Assembly: GCF_000018865.1 (NCBI RefSeq)
Contig: NC_010175.1
Coordinates: 2,356,001-2,420,000, forward strand
DNA from: Chloroflexus aurantiacus J-10-fl
Lineage (GTDB): Bacteria; Chloroflexota; Chloroflexia; Chloroflexales; Chloroflexaceae
Direction of reading: 5' to 3'
DNA length: 64,000 bases
In this document: in pieces, positions 9,056-18,956 of the stretch
Layout of the letters: each line of letters begins with the position of its first letter
Position numbering within the stretch: position 1 is the stretch's first letter
Made by a program: the position numbers and the translations under genes
Notes under the pieces: model-generated
Database searches by the model: none
What the model saw: only the letters and a program-made list of their open reading frames with translations
What the model was told of the DNA's origin: nothing

Positions 9056-9514
9056 CTACGGCAATAAAAACATCTGAATCTCACCATTGCGGGCATTACG
9101 GGCCGTGATCCGATACCGTATCTGCCCCTGTTCGTCGCTGCGTAACGGGCCACTGCGCGTGACCTGGGAGCCGGGCCGGGCGGCCAGGACGAATGATACC
9201 GATCCGTCGGGTTGGATGAGGGCGATTTCTAAGTCTCCCGACTCGACGGCAACCATGACGATGGCCTGGACTTCGGTGTTGGCCGGTAGGGCCGGTATCC
9301 GGTATTCGTCGCTCCCTTCCGCGCTGACGAAGGTGGTCAGGATGTTGGCGGCACCGGCTTGTTGTGAGATGGTGGTCTGTTCGCCACTGATGAGCAGGCA
9401 TCCGGCGAGCAGGGTGGCGAAGCCGATGAAGGCGATGATTGCACCCGCTCGCCGGATGAGCGCTGACAGCTTGACAGGGCCAGTTGGGATTGAGCGGTTT
9501 TGGTGATCAGCCAT
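9056..9514 (-). CDS. predicted lipoprotein of unknown function
   Basis: A 152-residue protein with a basic N-terminus, a hydrophobic helix (AGAIIAFIGFATLLAGC) and a lipobox LLAGC that would make Cys39 the lipidated residue after signal peptidase II cleavage. The remainder, about 110 residues, is predicted to be beta-rich and extracytoplasmic (SGDLEIALIQPDGSVSF, then QIRYRITARN). I do not recognise a family. Its start overlaps the stop of the upstream zinc-ribbon gene by eight bases, so the two are probably co-transcribed and translationally coupled. Confidence 0.7.
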   Translation of the reverse strand: MADHQNRSIPTGPVKLSALIRRAGAIIAFIGFATLLAGCLLISGEQTTISQQAGAANILTTFVSAEGSDEYRIPALPANTEVQAIVMVAVESGDLEIALIQPDGSVSFVLAARPGSQVTRSGPLRSDEQGQIRYRITARNARNGEIQMFLLP

Positions 9515-9710
9515 ACGACTCCGGACGGTAATCCACGGTGTAGGTGGCTTCTTCGGGAACCAGCTCTACCCGCAGGGGGCGTCGTGAAACCAGGCGAATG
9601 CTGGCGCCACAGTTCCGGTTCGCACAGACGACCTGTCCACCAACCGGAACGTAAGGAAAGATGGCCAGTTTTTGTTTGCAGGATGGGCATTTGACGATTT
9701 CAACCGACAT
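9507..9710 (-). CDS. small zinc-ribbon protein of unknown function
   Basis: A 67-residue protein starting MSVEIVKCPSCKQKL with two cysteine pairs (CPSC and CANRNC) that can bind one zinc ion. It recalls short zinc-ribbon carrier or accessory proteins such as LysW but lacks the C-terminal EDWGE tail of LysW, so that function is rejected. The frame is open upstream to 9755, but the methionine at 9710 directly precedes the conserved ribbon. It overlaps the downstream lipoprotein gene by eight bases and lies about 100 bases upstream of nothing else on this strand except ftsY. Confidence 0.65.
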   Translation of the reverse strand: MSVEIVKCPSCKQKLAIFPYVPVGGQVVCANRNCGASIRLVSRRPLRVELVPEEATYTVDYRPESYG

Positions 9711-9833
9711 AGTGTCACCTACAGGTCTGTATCTCTGAACCTGAACACGCCACACGTATCCCTACGACCCGCTTACTCGTTTGGTGAGTAAGAAAGGTCG
9801 GTTAGCGCATTGCTTTGCGTGCTATTTGACTTA

Positions 9834-10811
9834 CTACTTTGAATCGGCAAAAAGTGCATCAACGAAGGTTTGCGCATCAAACAGCGCCAGATCGTCCATC
9901 TTTTCGCCGGTGCCGATGTAGCGAATTGGTCGTTCGATGTCCTGGGCAATCGCGAAGGCAATGCCTCCCTTCGCTGTGCCGTCCATTTTGGTGATGGCGA
10001 CATCGGTGACGCCGGCAGCTTTCAGAAATGCCTTCGCCTGTAACACGCCGTTCTGGCCGGTTGTGGCATCGATCACCAGGATGGTCTCGTGCGGTGCTCC
10101 CGGTAGTTTGCGGCCAATGATGTTGCGGATTTTTTCCAGTTCTTGCATCAGGTTGTATTTGGCGTGCAGGCGACCGGCAGTGTCGATAATCAGCACGTCA
10201 ACGTCTTGTTCGAGCGCGGCATCAATGGCCTTGTAGACAACGGCAGCGGCGTCGGCACCCTGGCCGAGGCTGACACACGGCACGCCGGCTCGCTCGGCCC
10301 AGGTTTCGAGTTGTTCGGTGGCAGCCGCGCGGAAGGTGTCTCCTGCTGCCAGCAAGACCTTCTTACCGAAACGGTTTTTGTAGCGATGGGCCAGCTTCGC
10401 GATCAGGGTTGTTTTGCCGGCACCGTTCACGCCAACGACCAGAATCACGTAGGGTCGGGCATTGGGGCGCTGTTGACCGGCGTACTCGGCAAAGGTACGC
10501 ACCATTTCGGCTTTGAGCATCTCGCGCGCCTCGCGTGCCTTTTTGACCCCGTGACGATTGACCCGGTCAATGGTGCGGTTGACCAGATACTGGGTTGTCT
10601 CCAGCCCGACATCGGCCTGGATCAATGCCTCTTCCAGTTCGTCCCACAGCTCATCGGTGATAGGATCGTCACCAGCGAAGAGTTGCGCGATCCGGCCAAA
10701 GATACCTTTGCGCGATTTTTCCAGTGACGCAGCAACCTGCTCTTCTTCGCGCGCAGCTTCTTCTTCGCTGCGCGGTGCATCCTGAGCGCGACCGAATAGA
10801 CGGCGAAACAT
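9834..10811 (-). CDS. ftsY: signal recognition particle receptor FtsY
   Basis: This 325-residue SRP-family GTPase docks SRP-bound ribosomes to the membrane for co-translational insertion. An acidic, charged N-terminal stretch (residues 11-30) and the helical N domain precede the G domain. The G domain shows GVNGAGKTT (P-loop, from residue ~127), DTFRAAATEQL (the SRP-specific insertion box), DTAGRLH, TKMDGTAKGG and YIGTGEKMDDL, the last typical of FtsY and Ffh. The absence of an M domain and the short acidic N-terminus distinguish it from Ffh. AAGGGGA six bases before the ATG supports the start. The next minus-strand gene upstream is a hydrolase 74 bases away with no functional link. Confidence 0.96.
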   Translation of the reverse strand: MFRRLFGRAQDAPRSEEEAAREEEQVAASLEKSRKGIFGRIAQLFAGDDPITDELWDELEEALIQADVGLETTQYLVNRTIDRVNRHGVKKAREAREMLKAEMVRTFAEYAGQQRPNARPYVILVVGVNGAGKTTLIAKLAHRYKNRFGKKVLLAAGDTFRAAATEQLETWAERAGVPCVSLGQGADAAAVVYKAIDAALEQDVDVLIIDTAGRLHAKYNLMQELEKIRNIIGRKLPGAPHETILVIDATTGQNGVLQAKAFLKAAGVTDVAITKMDGTAKGGIAFAIAQDIERPIRYIGTGEKMDDLALFDAQTFVDALFADSK

Positions 10812-10885
10812 ACCGGTTCCCCTTATGCGGTGCGAACAACACGCTGCTGGCGGTTGTTCGCTGATTAGCTGCGGATTGTGGCAGG

Positions 10886-11686
10886 TCAGCTCCGTTGGGC
10901 AACGTAACCAGATGGTTTGACCTGCGTCTCTTCTTGATTATAGCTGATCACGAGCGGAGGTGCGGCAGCAAATGCAATCGCAGCCTGCCACCAGACGGCT
11001 ACAATCGCCGGACTGGAACCATACCAGAGGCGATCTGGTCGTGGGTCGTGGCGTAAGCCGGGGATGATCAGGTGCAGTGAGCCGGGCAAGAGGCCGTAAT
11101 CAAGTGGTACGACGCCGTCTCCCCACTGGGCACCCTCGCCACTGAGCAGGCGATAGCTCTGATAGGCGCCACGTTCCGGCGGGGGGCCGTCGGGATCGCC
11201 GAAGATGCTGCGGCCAATGACGCTTACGTAACGCACGTCTGGCCAGTACGCACCCGGGTAGTTCTGATCAGCCCAGCGAATCTGACTCAACCCACCAATC
11301 CGACCGTCACGAATGGCCCGTTGCGGTGTGCCAAGGGTCACCAGCATGCTGATGCGCTGATAGCCATAGTAAGCGCGCCGGCGATACGGTTTGTCGCCGA
11401 GAAAGATGCGGGCCAGAACCCCACCCGCACTGTGGGCGACCAGTATCACCTTATCGCTGCCGGTGGCGGCCAGGGTCTGATTGACCGCTCGATCAAGTTT
11501 CTCAAGTAAGCCGGCATAACTATCGAACACCACCACCTGTGCCCAATCCAGGCGGTTGATGGGGGTGATGAAGACAGGTTGGCCACTGATGGTATGCAAA
11601 TGGGCACGCAGTGGCTCGTAGAGCAATGGATTGCTGCCAAAGCCACCAACTATCAGAATGGGTTGTTTCTGCACCGATGTTGTCAT
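10886..11686 (-). CDS. lipase-like alpha/beta hydrolase
   Basis: A 266-residue predicted serine hydrolase. It opens with PILIVGGFGSNPLLYEPL, an oxyanion-hole region, and carries the nucleophile elbow VAHSAGGV with Ser at about residue 86. LVTLGTPQRA follows, as in triacylglycerol lipases and PGAP1/lipase class 2 proteins. There is no signal peptide, so action is probably cytoplasmic or membrane-adjacent. A weak AAAGG lies eight bases before the ATG. It is divergent from the molybdenum hydroxylase genes. Substrate unknown. Confidence 0.75.
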   Translation of the reverse strand: MTTSVQKQPILIVGGFGSNPLLYEPLRAHLHTISGQPVFITPINRLDWAQVVVFDSYAGLLEKLDRAVNQTLAATGSDKVILVAHSAGGVLARIFLGDKPYRRRAYYGYQRISMLVTLGTPQRAIRDGRIGGLSQIRWADQNYPGAYWPDVRYVSVIGRSIFGDPDGPPPERGAYQSYRLLSGEGAQWGDGVVPLDYGLLPGSLHLIIPGLRHDPRPDRLWYGSSPAIVAVWWQAAIAFAAAPPLVISYNQEETQVKPSGYVAQRS

Positions 11687-11906
11687 CGATTACGCCTTTT
11701 GACGATAAACGGGAAAGCCTGCGCTTCCCCGACGGTGATTCGTTAACATGCCGGGCAACGTTCAGATTCACCGTCTGCACCTGCCGCCAACGTCATTGTC
11801 CGTGGGCAAGCGCATATCGGTTACTAACGCCCTTGCCGTGACTCTGCCGTGCACTGGTAGTATACTATGAACAGGTATTGCACGACAATTGCACCAGAGG
11901 ATGATT

Positions 11907-12374
11907 ATGGAATTGACGATCAACGGTCAACGTTACACGGTCGCTGATGAACCGGCCCGTCCGCTGTTGTACGTGTTGCGCGATGAGCTGGGGCTGACGG
12001 GAACCAAATTTGGGTGTGGCGCCGGTATCTGCGGTGCATGTACCGTCCATGTGAATGGCCAGGCCACTCGCAGTTGTCAGACGATGATCGCGACGCTGGC
12101 CGGGGCGCAGATTACGACCATCGAGGGATTGGCCGATGGTGAGCGTTTGCATCCGGTACAACAGGCATTTCTTGAGCTACAGGTACCGCAGTGTGGCTGG
12201 TGTATGAGCGGGCAGATGATGACCGCAGCCGCATTGCTGGCCGCCAACCCTACGCCGACGCACGAAGAGATGATTGCGGCGATGCGTTATAACTACTGTC
12301 GTTGTGGCACCTATGCCCGGATCGGGCGAGCAGTGATGCGGGCGGCAGAGCTGATGAAGGAGCGGGCGGGATGA
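11907..12374 (+). CDS. 2Fe-2S small subunit of a molybdenum hydroxylase (isoquinoline 1-oxidoreductase alpha type)
   Basis: A 155-residue electron-transfer subunit. The N-terminal plant-ferredoxin-like cluster is GCGAGICGACTVHVNG with cysteines at 37, 42, 45 and 57. The C-terminal four-helix domain carries the second cluster, QCGWCMSGQMM and NYCRCGTY. These subunits relay electrons from the molybdenum centre. AGAGG six bases before the ATG at 11907 decides the start; a TTG 18 bases upstream is less likely. The stop codon overlaps the next start as ATGA, so the two subunits are coupled. No FAD subunit gene is present, as in isoquinoline-oxidoreductase and aldehyde-dehydrogenase-like two-subunit enzymes. 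Confidence 0.88.
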   Translation: MELTINGQRYTVADEPARPLLYVLRDELGLTGTKFGCGAGICGACTVHVNGQATRSCQTMIATLAGAQITTIEGLADGERLHPVQQAFLELQVPQCGWCMSGQMMTAAALLAANPTPTHEEMIAAMRYNYCRCGTYARIGRAVMRAAELMKERAG

Positions 12375-14536
12375 AGCAGGATACATCACCAAAACGCTGG
12401 CGGATGACGCGACGGGGTTTTCTGATCGGGATGGGGCTGGCTGGCGGTGGGTTGGCGCTGGGCGCAATCTTTGGTCTACCGGCGGCACGGCTGGCGCTGG
12501 CCGACATGTTCGCTGATGTGATCAATATTCCGTCGAATATGCCGCGCGAACCGCAGCTCTGGTTCACGATCCAGCCCGATGGCCGTGTGACGATGACGAT
12601 GCCCAAGGTGGAGATGGGGCAGGGTGTGCATACGGCGCTGGCTCAGATTGCGGCTGAGGAGCTGGGTGTGAGTTGGGAACAGATGCAGGTGGTGCAGAGC
12701 AGTTCGCTCGGCCCGGTTGCCGATGGTGCCGGTACCAGTGCTTCCTATTCGGTGATCTCACTCTTCCCGTTGCTCCGCGAGATGGCGGCGACGTTGCGCG
12801 AGATGTTGCGCACCGCCGGTGCCGATCAGCTCGGTATTGCACCGGCGCAAACCCGAATTGAGCAGGGATTCGTGGTTGATGCCGATCAGCCGGCACGCCG
12901 GATCAGTTTCGCTGAACTGGTCGCCCAACCTCGTAACTGGGAGACTCCCACCGAAGCCGCTCCGCTCACGCCACCTGAGCGCTGGCAGATTATTGGTCAG
13001 CCAGTGCCGCGGCTCGATCTCCCGGCCAAGATTCGTGGGGAAGCGGTGTACGGCTACGACGCTCGGATTGAGGGGATGCTCTACGGCGCTGTTGCCCGAC
13101 CACCGCGTCTGGGGGCAAAGCTGCGGCGGGCAGCAGCGGGTACGGCTCGCAACCGACCGGGCGTGGTTGAGGTGGTGATTCGCGATGGCTTTGCCGGCGT
13201 GGTCGCCGAGTCGCGGCTGACGGCGTATGCTGCACTGAACGATCTGGAACTGGATTGGGAACTGCCGCCGCCGTTCAATCTGGCAGAGCTTCAAGCCCGG
13301 CTCGCAGCGCAGGCCGGATCGGGAACGGTGATTCAGCGGCAGGGTGATGCTGCGGCAGCGCTGCGCGGTGCCGGCGTGATTGAGGCAACCTATCAGACTC
13401 CTCTGGCTGCACACGCCAATCTTGAGCCGCAGGCCGCCCTGGTCGATGTGCAACCGGATCGGGTTCGAGCCTGGGTCAGCACACAATCACCGGTGCAGGT
13501 TGCGCGCACCATAGCCGAGGTGATCGGTCGTAAGCCGGAGACGGTTGAGGTTACGCCAACCTACCTGGGAGGCGGATTTGGACGCAAAGTGACCACAACT
13601 GTTGCCACCGAAGCGGCACTGTTGTCGGCAGCGGTTGGGCGTCCTGTTCACGTTGGCTGGACGCGCACCGAGGAGTTTCGCTACGGGTATCTGCGTCCAC
13701 CGACCTACGCAACCTTTCGGGCTACCCTCACGGACGATGGTCGGATCGCCGCGCTTGTGCAACACCATGTGAGCGGGAACGTGTTGTTTGATCTCTTTCC
13801 GCCGCCACTGCGCTGGCTGTTCGGTAGTGATTTTGGCGGTTGGCGTGGTGCCCGGCTTATCTACGACATTCCCAACCTGGAAGTCAAGGCGCAAACGGTC
13901 GATCTGCCGGTGCCAACCGGCCCCTGGCGGGGGTTGGGTCTACTGGCGAACGTCTTTGCCGTCGAAAGTTTTATCGATGAACTGGCGGTGGCTGCCGGTA
14001 GCGATCCGCTCGATTTTCGCCTGCGGCACCTGCCCGATACTGCGACGGGCAATCGCTTCCGTGCCGCGTTGGAGGCAGTTGCTGCAATGGCCGGCTGGTA
14101 CGATCAGCCACCACCTGGCCGGGCGCGGGGGATTGCCTGTAGTATTGATGCCGGCACAATAGCTGCCCATGTCGCTGAGGTGGGTCTGGTCGAAGGCCGG
14201 TTGCGGGTCTATCGGGTGTGGGCCGCTGTCGATCCCGGTGTCGCCATCAACCCCGACGGTCTGGCGGCTCAGACCGAGGGCGGCATCATGATGGGGCTGA
14301 GTGCAGCACTGTTCGAGCAGATTACGATTGCCGATGGGCGGATTGAAGCCGGTAATTTTGATCGCTACCCGCTCTTGACCATCGCCGATGCGCCAGAGGT
14401 GTTTGTGCAGATTCTGCGCAGCGGCGATCAACCGTTTGGCGGTGGTGAACCGCCGATGGGGCCGATTGCGGCAGCGGTAGCCAATGCGCTGGCTCGCTTA
14501 ACCGGTGAACGGCGTCGGCAGTGGCCGTTGGTGTAG
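12371..14536 (+). CDS. molybdopterin-binding large subunit of a molybdenum hydroxylase, Tat-exported (isoquinoline 1-oxidoreductase beta type)
   Basis: A 721-residue xanthine-oxidase-family catalytic subunit. The N-terminus contains a twin-arginine signal, MTRRGFLIGMG, followed by a hydrophobic Gly/Ala/Leu-rich helix, so the folded heterodimer is probably exported. Typical elements are VEMGQGVHTALAQIAAEELG, YLGGGFGRKV and VPTGPWRGLG for molybdopterin binding, and a final GGGEPPMGPIAAAVANAL, which carries the usual catalytic glutamate. The reaction is probably oxidative hydroxylation of an aldehyde or N-heterocycle with water as oxygen source. The start is the ATG of the ATGA overlap with the small subunit. 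No molybdenum-cofactor insertion (XdhC) gene is adjacent. Substrate cannot be assigned. Confidence 0.87.
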   Translation: MKQDTSPKRWRMTRRGFLIGMGLAGGGLALGAIFGLPAARLALADMFADVINIPSNMPREPQLWFTIQPDGRVTMTMPKVEMGQGVHTALAQIAAEELGVSWEQMQVVQSSSLGPVADGAGTSASYSVISLFPLLREMAATLREMLRTAGADQLGIAPAQTRIEQGFVVDADQPARRISFAELVAQPRNWETPTEAAPLTPPERWQIIGQPVPRLDLPAKIRGEAVYGYDARIEGMLYGAVARPPRLGAKLRRAAAGTARNRPGVVEVVIRDGFAGVVAESRLTAYAALNDLELDWELPPPFNLAELQARLAAQAGSGTVIQRQGDAAAALRGAGVIEATYQTPLAAHANLEPQAALVDVQPDRVRAWVSTQSPVQVARTIAEVIGRKPETVEVTPTYLGGGFGRKVTTTVATEAALLSAAVGRPVHVGWTRTEEFRYGYLRPPTYATFRATLTDDGRIAALVQHHVSGNVLFDLFPPPLRWLFGSDFGGWRGARLIYDIPNLEVKAQTVDLPVPTGPWRGLGLLANVFAVESFIDELAVAAGSDPLDFRLRHLPDTATGNRFRAALEAVAAMAGWYDQPPPGRARGIACSIDAGTIAAHVAEVGLVEGRLRVYRVWAAVDPGVAINPDGLAAQTEGGIMMGLSAALFEQITIADGRIEAGNFDRYPLLTIADAPEVFVQILRSGDQPFGGGEPPMGPIAAAVANALARLTGERRRQWPLV

Positions 14537-14640
14537 GGGGGTGGTTAGGAAATAGGATGTAGAAGATAGGATATAGGGTGTAGGATATAAGATATCGTGG
14601 GGCTGAAGCTCTTGCTCACGATGTGCAAGTTCCTGCGGGA

Positions 14641-15107
14641 CCTATGCATTACCCATAACTGGTGTCAACCACATGCGTATCAGCGGGTATGATCGCTATG
14701 GGTGCTGTTTTGAGCGACTGGCCCAGTGGCAATGCGCCGCTCCAGCCGTGCCATCACGTGCTGGATGGATTGCCGTACCCGCTCGTCATGCGCGTGTCGC
14801 GACGTTTGGAGTGCGGCAGCCATGCTGCCGCGCCAGCCGTGCTCGCGATCCAGCGCGTGGCATACCGTTACCCATCCTGGTCACGGGGGGGCTGGATGGG
14901 ATCATGCCGATCATCGCGTCGGTCAGGTATGAAGGCGATCCCTGCGCGTAGAAGTGTTGTTGTACTTGGTTTGTGCCTCTACACCAACGGTCACGGGCAG
15001 CATCTGCCGGCGGTGGCGAGGATGCCTCCATGCAGGCTGGAAGCCTGCGCCACAGGGAGCACTTGCAGCCTGGCCTAACGCAGCGCGACATGTGGGTAAT
15101 GCATAGG
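14641..15107 (+). mobile_element. inverted-repeat element, family B, full-length copy 1
   Basis: A 467-bp non-coding element bounded by CCTATGCATTACCCATA and TGTGGGTAATGCATAGG, inverted repeats that match at 16 of 17 positions. A near-full copy lies at 53099-53567 and a shorter one immediately downstream at 15208-15500. Internal landmarks are GCGGCAGCCATGCTGCCGC (a palindrome), a G-run before CTGGATGGGATC, and GCAGGCTGGAAGCCTGCGCC (another palindrome). No transposase frame is present. The TA within both ends may be a target duplication. Confidence 0.6.
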
Positions 15108-15207
15108 CGTGTCCAGGGGTACCGCTCTTCGCCGTCAGGCCAGCCCCGCAGGGGCTTTCACGACTTGCGGCAGGGTTTTAACCCGCCAGTTCCTCACCGG
15201 CACCCCG

Positions 15208-15500
15208 CCTATGCATTACCCATAACGAGAACTTATTTCATAAAACGCTTTACTGTCGCGCTCTCACAACCATCTCCGGTGCCATCATGTGCTGGATGGG
15301 TTGCCTTGCCCGCTCATCATGCGCGTGTCGCGACGTTTGGAGTGTGGCAGCCATGCTGCCGCGCCAGCCGTGCTCGCGATCTGGTACGTGTCAGGTCGTT
15401 GACCCGGCTGGTCACGCGAACGCCGGGTGTGATCGTCATACATGACGATGTGATACGAGGCGTCATACCGACTGCCGTGTGACATGTGGGTATTGCATCG
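15208..15500 (+). mobile_element. inverted-repeat element, family B, shorter copy 2
   Basis: It starts CCTATGCATTACCCATA and ends TGTGGGTATTGCATCG, and carries the same core as copy 1 (GTCGCGACGTTTGGAGTG, then GGCAGCCATGCTGCCGC, then CAGCCGTGCTCGCGATC). The remainder is different from copy 1, as in an internally rearranged non-autonomous element. The 100 bases between the two copies hold no gene. Confidence 0.55.
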
Positions 15501-15651
15501 TTTTCAACGATGGATGCAGCAGCTTCTTGAATCGTTATCCCGCTACCGTGTCCGATCAATCCCTGAATGATGATACAATAGACATACTAAAGCTACGAAA
15601 CACCTTCATCAGTGTAGCTTTGGCAAACATATTTCTCGGTTAGGAGCAGGT

Positions 15652-17187
15652 GTGGAGTACCAACCCGACGTAAAACGCATCACCGGTGAAGGTGGAGTGA
15701 TTGCCCGTGTCGCAGAGCAGAGTCTGGGCGAACACATCGGTCTGCAAGCGGGTGACATCATTGTGGCGATTGATGGTCAGCGGCTTCGCGATGTGATTGA
15801 TTATCGCTTTGCGATTGCGGAAGAGCGCGTAACCCTGTTGATCCGCACCGCCACCGGTGATGAACGCGAAATAACGATTGATAAAGACCCCGACGATGAC
15901 CTGGGTATTGAATTTACCGAACCGCTCTTTGATCGGTTGCGTACCTGTAATAATAAATGCCCCTTCTGTTTTCTCACCCAGATGCCGAAAGGCTTTCGCA
16001 AAACACTCTATCTGAAAGATGACGATTACCGGCTATCGTTCCTCTACGCGAATTTTGTCACCTTTACCAATCTGACCGAAGCCGATTGGGAACGGATCGA
16101 GCGTCAGCGTCTGTCGCCGTTGCACATTAGCGTCCACGCCACCGATCCCTTCTGGCGGGCGATTATGCTGGGTAAGCGCGATGTGCCTGATGTTCGTGAG
16201 CAGATTCGCCGCCTGGGCAAGATGGGCATTCGCGTTCACACCCAGATTGTGGCCTGTCCCCAGGTCAATGACGGCGAGGTGTTGCGGCAGAGTATTGAAG
16301 ACCTGATCGCCCTCCATCCTATTGTCGAGTCAATTGCTGTGGTGCCGGTGGGTCTGACGAAGTTTCGCTTTGAAGGCAAAGCGCCGAAGACGATTCGGGC
16401 CGCGATCCAGATTCACGAGACGCCAGAGTGGATTGATACCAACTGGGAACGTCAGCCGCTATGGGAAGACCCCACCGCAACCATCCCTCTTCAGTCGGGG
16501 TCACAGCCGCTCCACAACCCGGAAATGGGTTTCTGCTCACGGCTCGGTGCGGTGACCGATATTCCGCTTCGCTGTTATACGCCGGTCGAGGCAGCCGCCG
16601 TGATCGATATGATCGAGCCGTATCAGCGCCGCTGCTATGAGCAATTCGGCTTACACCTGGTGTATGCTTCCGATGAGTTCTACCTGCTGGCCGGGCGCCC
16701 GATTCCACCTGCTGAAATCTATGACGATATGCCGCAATACAGCAATGGTGTCGGAATGGTGCGCGACTTCCTCGATACCTGGATGCGCGCCCGGCGGCGC
16801 TTGCCGGCTCGGATCGCTCGCCCCACGCAACTGGCGCTGGTGTGTGGCACGCTGATCGCACCGGTCATGGAGCAGATTGCCAACCGCCTGAATCGGATTG
16901 AAAACCTGACGGTCAGGGTTGTTCCGGTCGTCAATCAGTTTTTCGGCGAAACGGTAACGGTGAGTGGGTTGTTAACGGCACAGGATGTGATTCCTGCCCT
17001 TCGTGCATCTGGTTGTGACCGGGCATTACTGCCACGGGTGATGTTCGACTACACAGGTGAACGATCTATCGACGATTACTCACCGGCCCAAATCAGCCTG
17101 GCAGCAGGTATGCCGGTGGCTATTGCCGGTGAGGCCTCTGAACTGGTGCGCTACGTACAGGCATTGGCCCGCAGTGACCAGGAGTAG
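15652..17187 (+). CDS. PDZ and radical SAM domain protein, DUF512 family
   Basis: A 511-residue protein. Residues ~10-85 form a PDZ-like domain (LGEHIGLQAGDIIVAIDGQ). The radical SAM cluster is CNNKCPFC with cysteines at 99, 103 and 106, in the conserved context RTCNNKCPFCFLTQMPKG. The C-terminal part (~280-500) corresponds to DUF512 (YASDEFYLLAGRPIPP, GVGMVRDFL). This matches a widely conserved family, including cyanobacterial members, whose substrate is not established to my knowledge. The start is GTG at 15652 (GTGGAGTACC), preceded by GGAGCAG; no ATG is near. The HD-GYP gene follows in the same direction after about 60 bases. Confidence 0.85.
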   Translation: MEYQPDVKRITGEGGVIARVAEQSLGEHIGLQAGDIIVAIDGQRLRDVIDYRFAIAEERVTLLIRTATGDEREITIDKDPDDDLGIEFTEPLFDRLRTCNNKCPFCFLTQMPKGFRKTLYLKDDDYRLSFLYANFVTFTNLTEADWERIERQRLSPLHISVHATDPFWRAIMLGKRDVPDVREQIRRLGKMGIRVHTQIVACPQVNDGEVLRQSIEDLIALHPIVESIAVVPVGLTKFRFEGKAPKTIRAAIQIHETPEWIDTNWERQPLWEDPTATIPLQSGSQPLHNPEMGFCSRLGAVTDIPLRCYTPVEAAAVIDMIEPYQRRCYEQFGLHLVYASDEFYLLAGRPIPPAEIYDDMPQYSNGVGMVRDFLDTWMRARRRLPARIARPTQLALVCGTLIAPVMEQIANRLNRIENLTVRVVPVVNQFFGETVTVSGLLTAQDVIPALRASGCDRALLPRVMFDYTGERSIDDYSPAQISLAAGMPVAIAGEASELVRYVQALARSDQE

Positions 17188-17250
17188 TAGGTGCTGGTCA
17201 CATAAGTTCTCGCGTGCATCTCAGCTATGGGTCAAGAGGGGGAACTGGTT

Positions 17251-18951
17251 ATGAACGATCAAGAACAAGCACCTAAACGCTACTTAGAGATTATCCAACG
17301 TGCCAATCAGATTGCTGCCACAACCCAACTTGATGATCTCCTTGATCGTTTGCTCGATCTCATTATCGAGATCACGCAATCAGAAGCCGGTACCCTCTAC
17401 CTGTACGATGCCGCAACCGATGAACTCATCTTCAAAGTCGTAAAAGGCAGTCCTGCCGGCGAGGCGCTGCTCGGTCGCCGCCTGCCGGCCAATACCGGAT
17501 TGGCCGGTTATGCCTTGCAACATCGGCAACCGTTTTTCGTCAACGATGTCGCGAATGATCCACGCTGGAATCGAACCTTCGGCGAAATGGGTTCACTCGA
17601 TCTGCGCACGATGTTCTGTGTACCTTTGCTGTTACGGGGCGAACCGGTGGGCGTGGTGCAGGTCTTCAATGGCGCGTTTGAGGCGGTTGATGAACAGGAA
17701 GAGCTGCTTCTGATCGATTTGCTTACGTCACGGCTGGTGACTGAAATCGAAAAAGCCCGGTTGTTAGAGGAGTCGCAACAGCGCGAACGCCGCCAGCATG
17801 CGCTGGTCGAGATCGTCTCACATTTGACGACCACCCTGGAACGTGATGAGTTGTTACGCCGGATCATGAGTTACGCCTGCGAACTGCTTGAGGTCGAAGC
17901 GGCATCGATCTGGCTGATCGATCATGAGCGAAACGATCTGGTCTTGCACATTGCCGGCGGTGAAAACAGCGAGCGCGTAGAGTCGTTACGTGTGCCACGC
18001 GGACAGGGCATCATCGGTCACGTGATTGAAACCGGTGAAACAGTTGTCGTTAATGATGTCCAGCGCGATCATCGCTTCTACCAGGGACTTGATCAACGGA
18101 GCGGATTTCAGACCCGTGCCATTCTCTGTGTACCGTTGCGCTCGCCCCAAATCATTCTTGGTGGTGAACGTGGTGAAGTGGAGGGGATGATCATCGGTGG
18201 GTCGCAAGCCCTCAACCCAAAGCACGGTCGAACATTTTCTAACGACGATATTGTTCTGTTTCAAACCCTTGCGTCACAGGCAGCAACGGTGATTCGGCTG
18301 GCTGAACTGTATCGAGAGACGGATAGCCTGTTTACCCGGATTATTGCCGCCATCACGGGGGCGATTGATCTTAAAGACCCGTACACTCGTGGACACAGTC
18401 AGCGGGTCAGCGATTTTTCGGTAGCCATTGCCCAAGAGCTAGGGCTATCACGGGAACAGATTTACCAGTTGCGCATTGCCAGTAAGTTGCACGATGTTGG
18501 CAAGATTCGTGTTCCTGACCATATCCTCAAGAAACCGGGTCGGCTTGACGAGGAAGAGTTTGCCGAGATGCGCCGGCATCCTCTCTACGGCATCGAATTT
18601 CTCCGCGATAATGGGTTGCTCGAACTCGATCTGCTGCGCGAGTCGTGGACGGCACTGGCTCAGCACCACGAACGGCTTGATGGCCGTGGCTATCCATACG
18701 GTCTGAAGGGTGAAGATATTTCACTCTTTGGCCGCATTGTCGCGGTTGCCGATGTGTTCGATGCGATTACCAGCCATCGACCATATCGGCCCCCAATGCC
18801 CATCGACGAAGCCCTGGCACTTTTGCAGCGCGGTGCCGGTACGGAGTTCGATCCGGCATGTGTGGAAGCGCTGATTCGGGCACGGGCGAAAGGGGCTATC
18901 CTGACCCAAGATGAACGTGAACAGGCAATTGCATCGCAGACGATGGAGTGA
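17251..18951 (+). CDS. GAF-GAF-HD-GYP protein, predicted cyclic-di-GMP phosphodiesterase
   Basis: A 566-residue cytoplasmic signalling protein. Two GAF domains occupy ~10-180 and ~190-350, the second with a short insertion. A C-terminal HD-GYP domain (~365-560) shows [37 protein letters not shown] and [19 protein letters not shown] enzymes hydrolyse cyclic di-GMP; GAF domains would sense a small ligand or redox signal. The ATG at 17251 follows AAGAGGGGGAA and is preferred over an ATG 24 bases upstream. Its stop lies at the start of trpG/pabA, so the two genes are co-transcribed although no functional link is obvious. No membrane span or output domain besides HD-GYP is seen. Confidence 0.88.
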   Translation: MNDQEQAPKRYLEIIQRANQIAATTQLDDLLDRLLDLIIEITQSEAGTLYLYDAATDELIFKVVKGSPAGEALLGRRLPANTGLAGYALQHRQPFFVNDVANDPRWNRTFGEMGSLDLRTMFCVPLLLRGEPVGVVQVFNGAFEAVDEQEELLLIDLLTSRLVTEIEKARLLEESQQRERRQHALVEIVSHLTTTLERDELLRRIMSYACELLEVEAASIWLIDHERNDLVLHIAGGENSERVESLRVPRGQGIIGHVIETGETVVVNDVQRDHRFYQGLDQRSGFQTRAILCVPLRSPQIILGGERGEVEGMIIGGSQALNPKHGRTFSNDDIVLFQTLASQAATVIRLAELYRETDSLFTRIIAAITGAIDLKDPYTRGHSQRVSDFSVAIAQELGLSREQIYQLRIASKLHDVGKIRVPDHILKKPGRLDEEEFAEMRRHPLYGIEFLRDNGLLELDLLRESWTALAQHHERLDGRGYPYGLKGEDISLFGRIVAVADVFDAITSHRPYRPPMPIDEALALLQRGAGTEFDPACVEALIRARAKGAILTQDEREQAIASQTME

Positions 18952-18956
18952 TAATT

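Noticed and set aside
9507-9710. LysW-type amino-group carrier protein
   Set aside because: Two CxxC-type pairs are present, but the EDWGE terminal motif and lysine-synthesis neighbours are absent.
12758-13486. Long minus-strand open frame inside the molybdenum hydroxylase large-subunit gene
   Set aside because: It is fully antisense to a clearly conserved protein and shows no motif of its own.
14973-15482. Open frames running through the family B elements
   Set aside because: They cross the ends of two separate repeat copies and match no protein; they arise from GC-rich repeat sequence.
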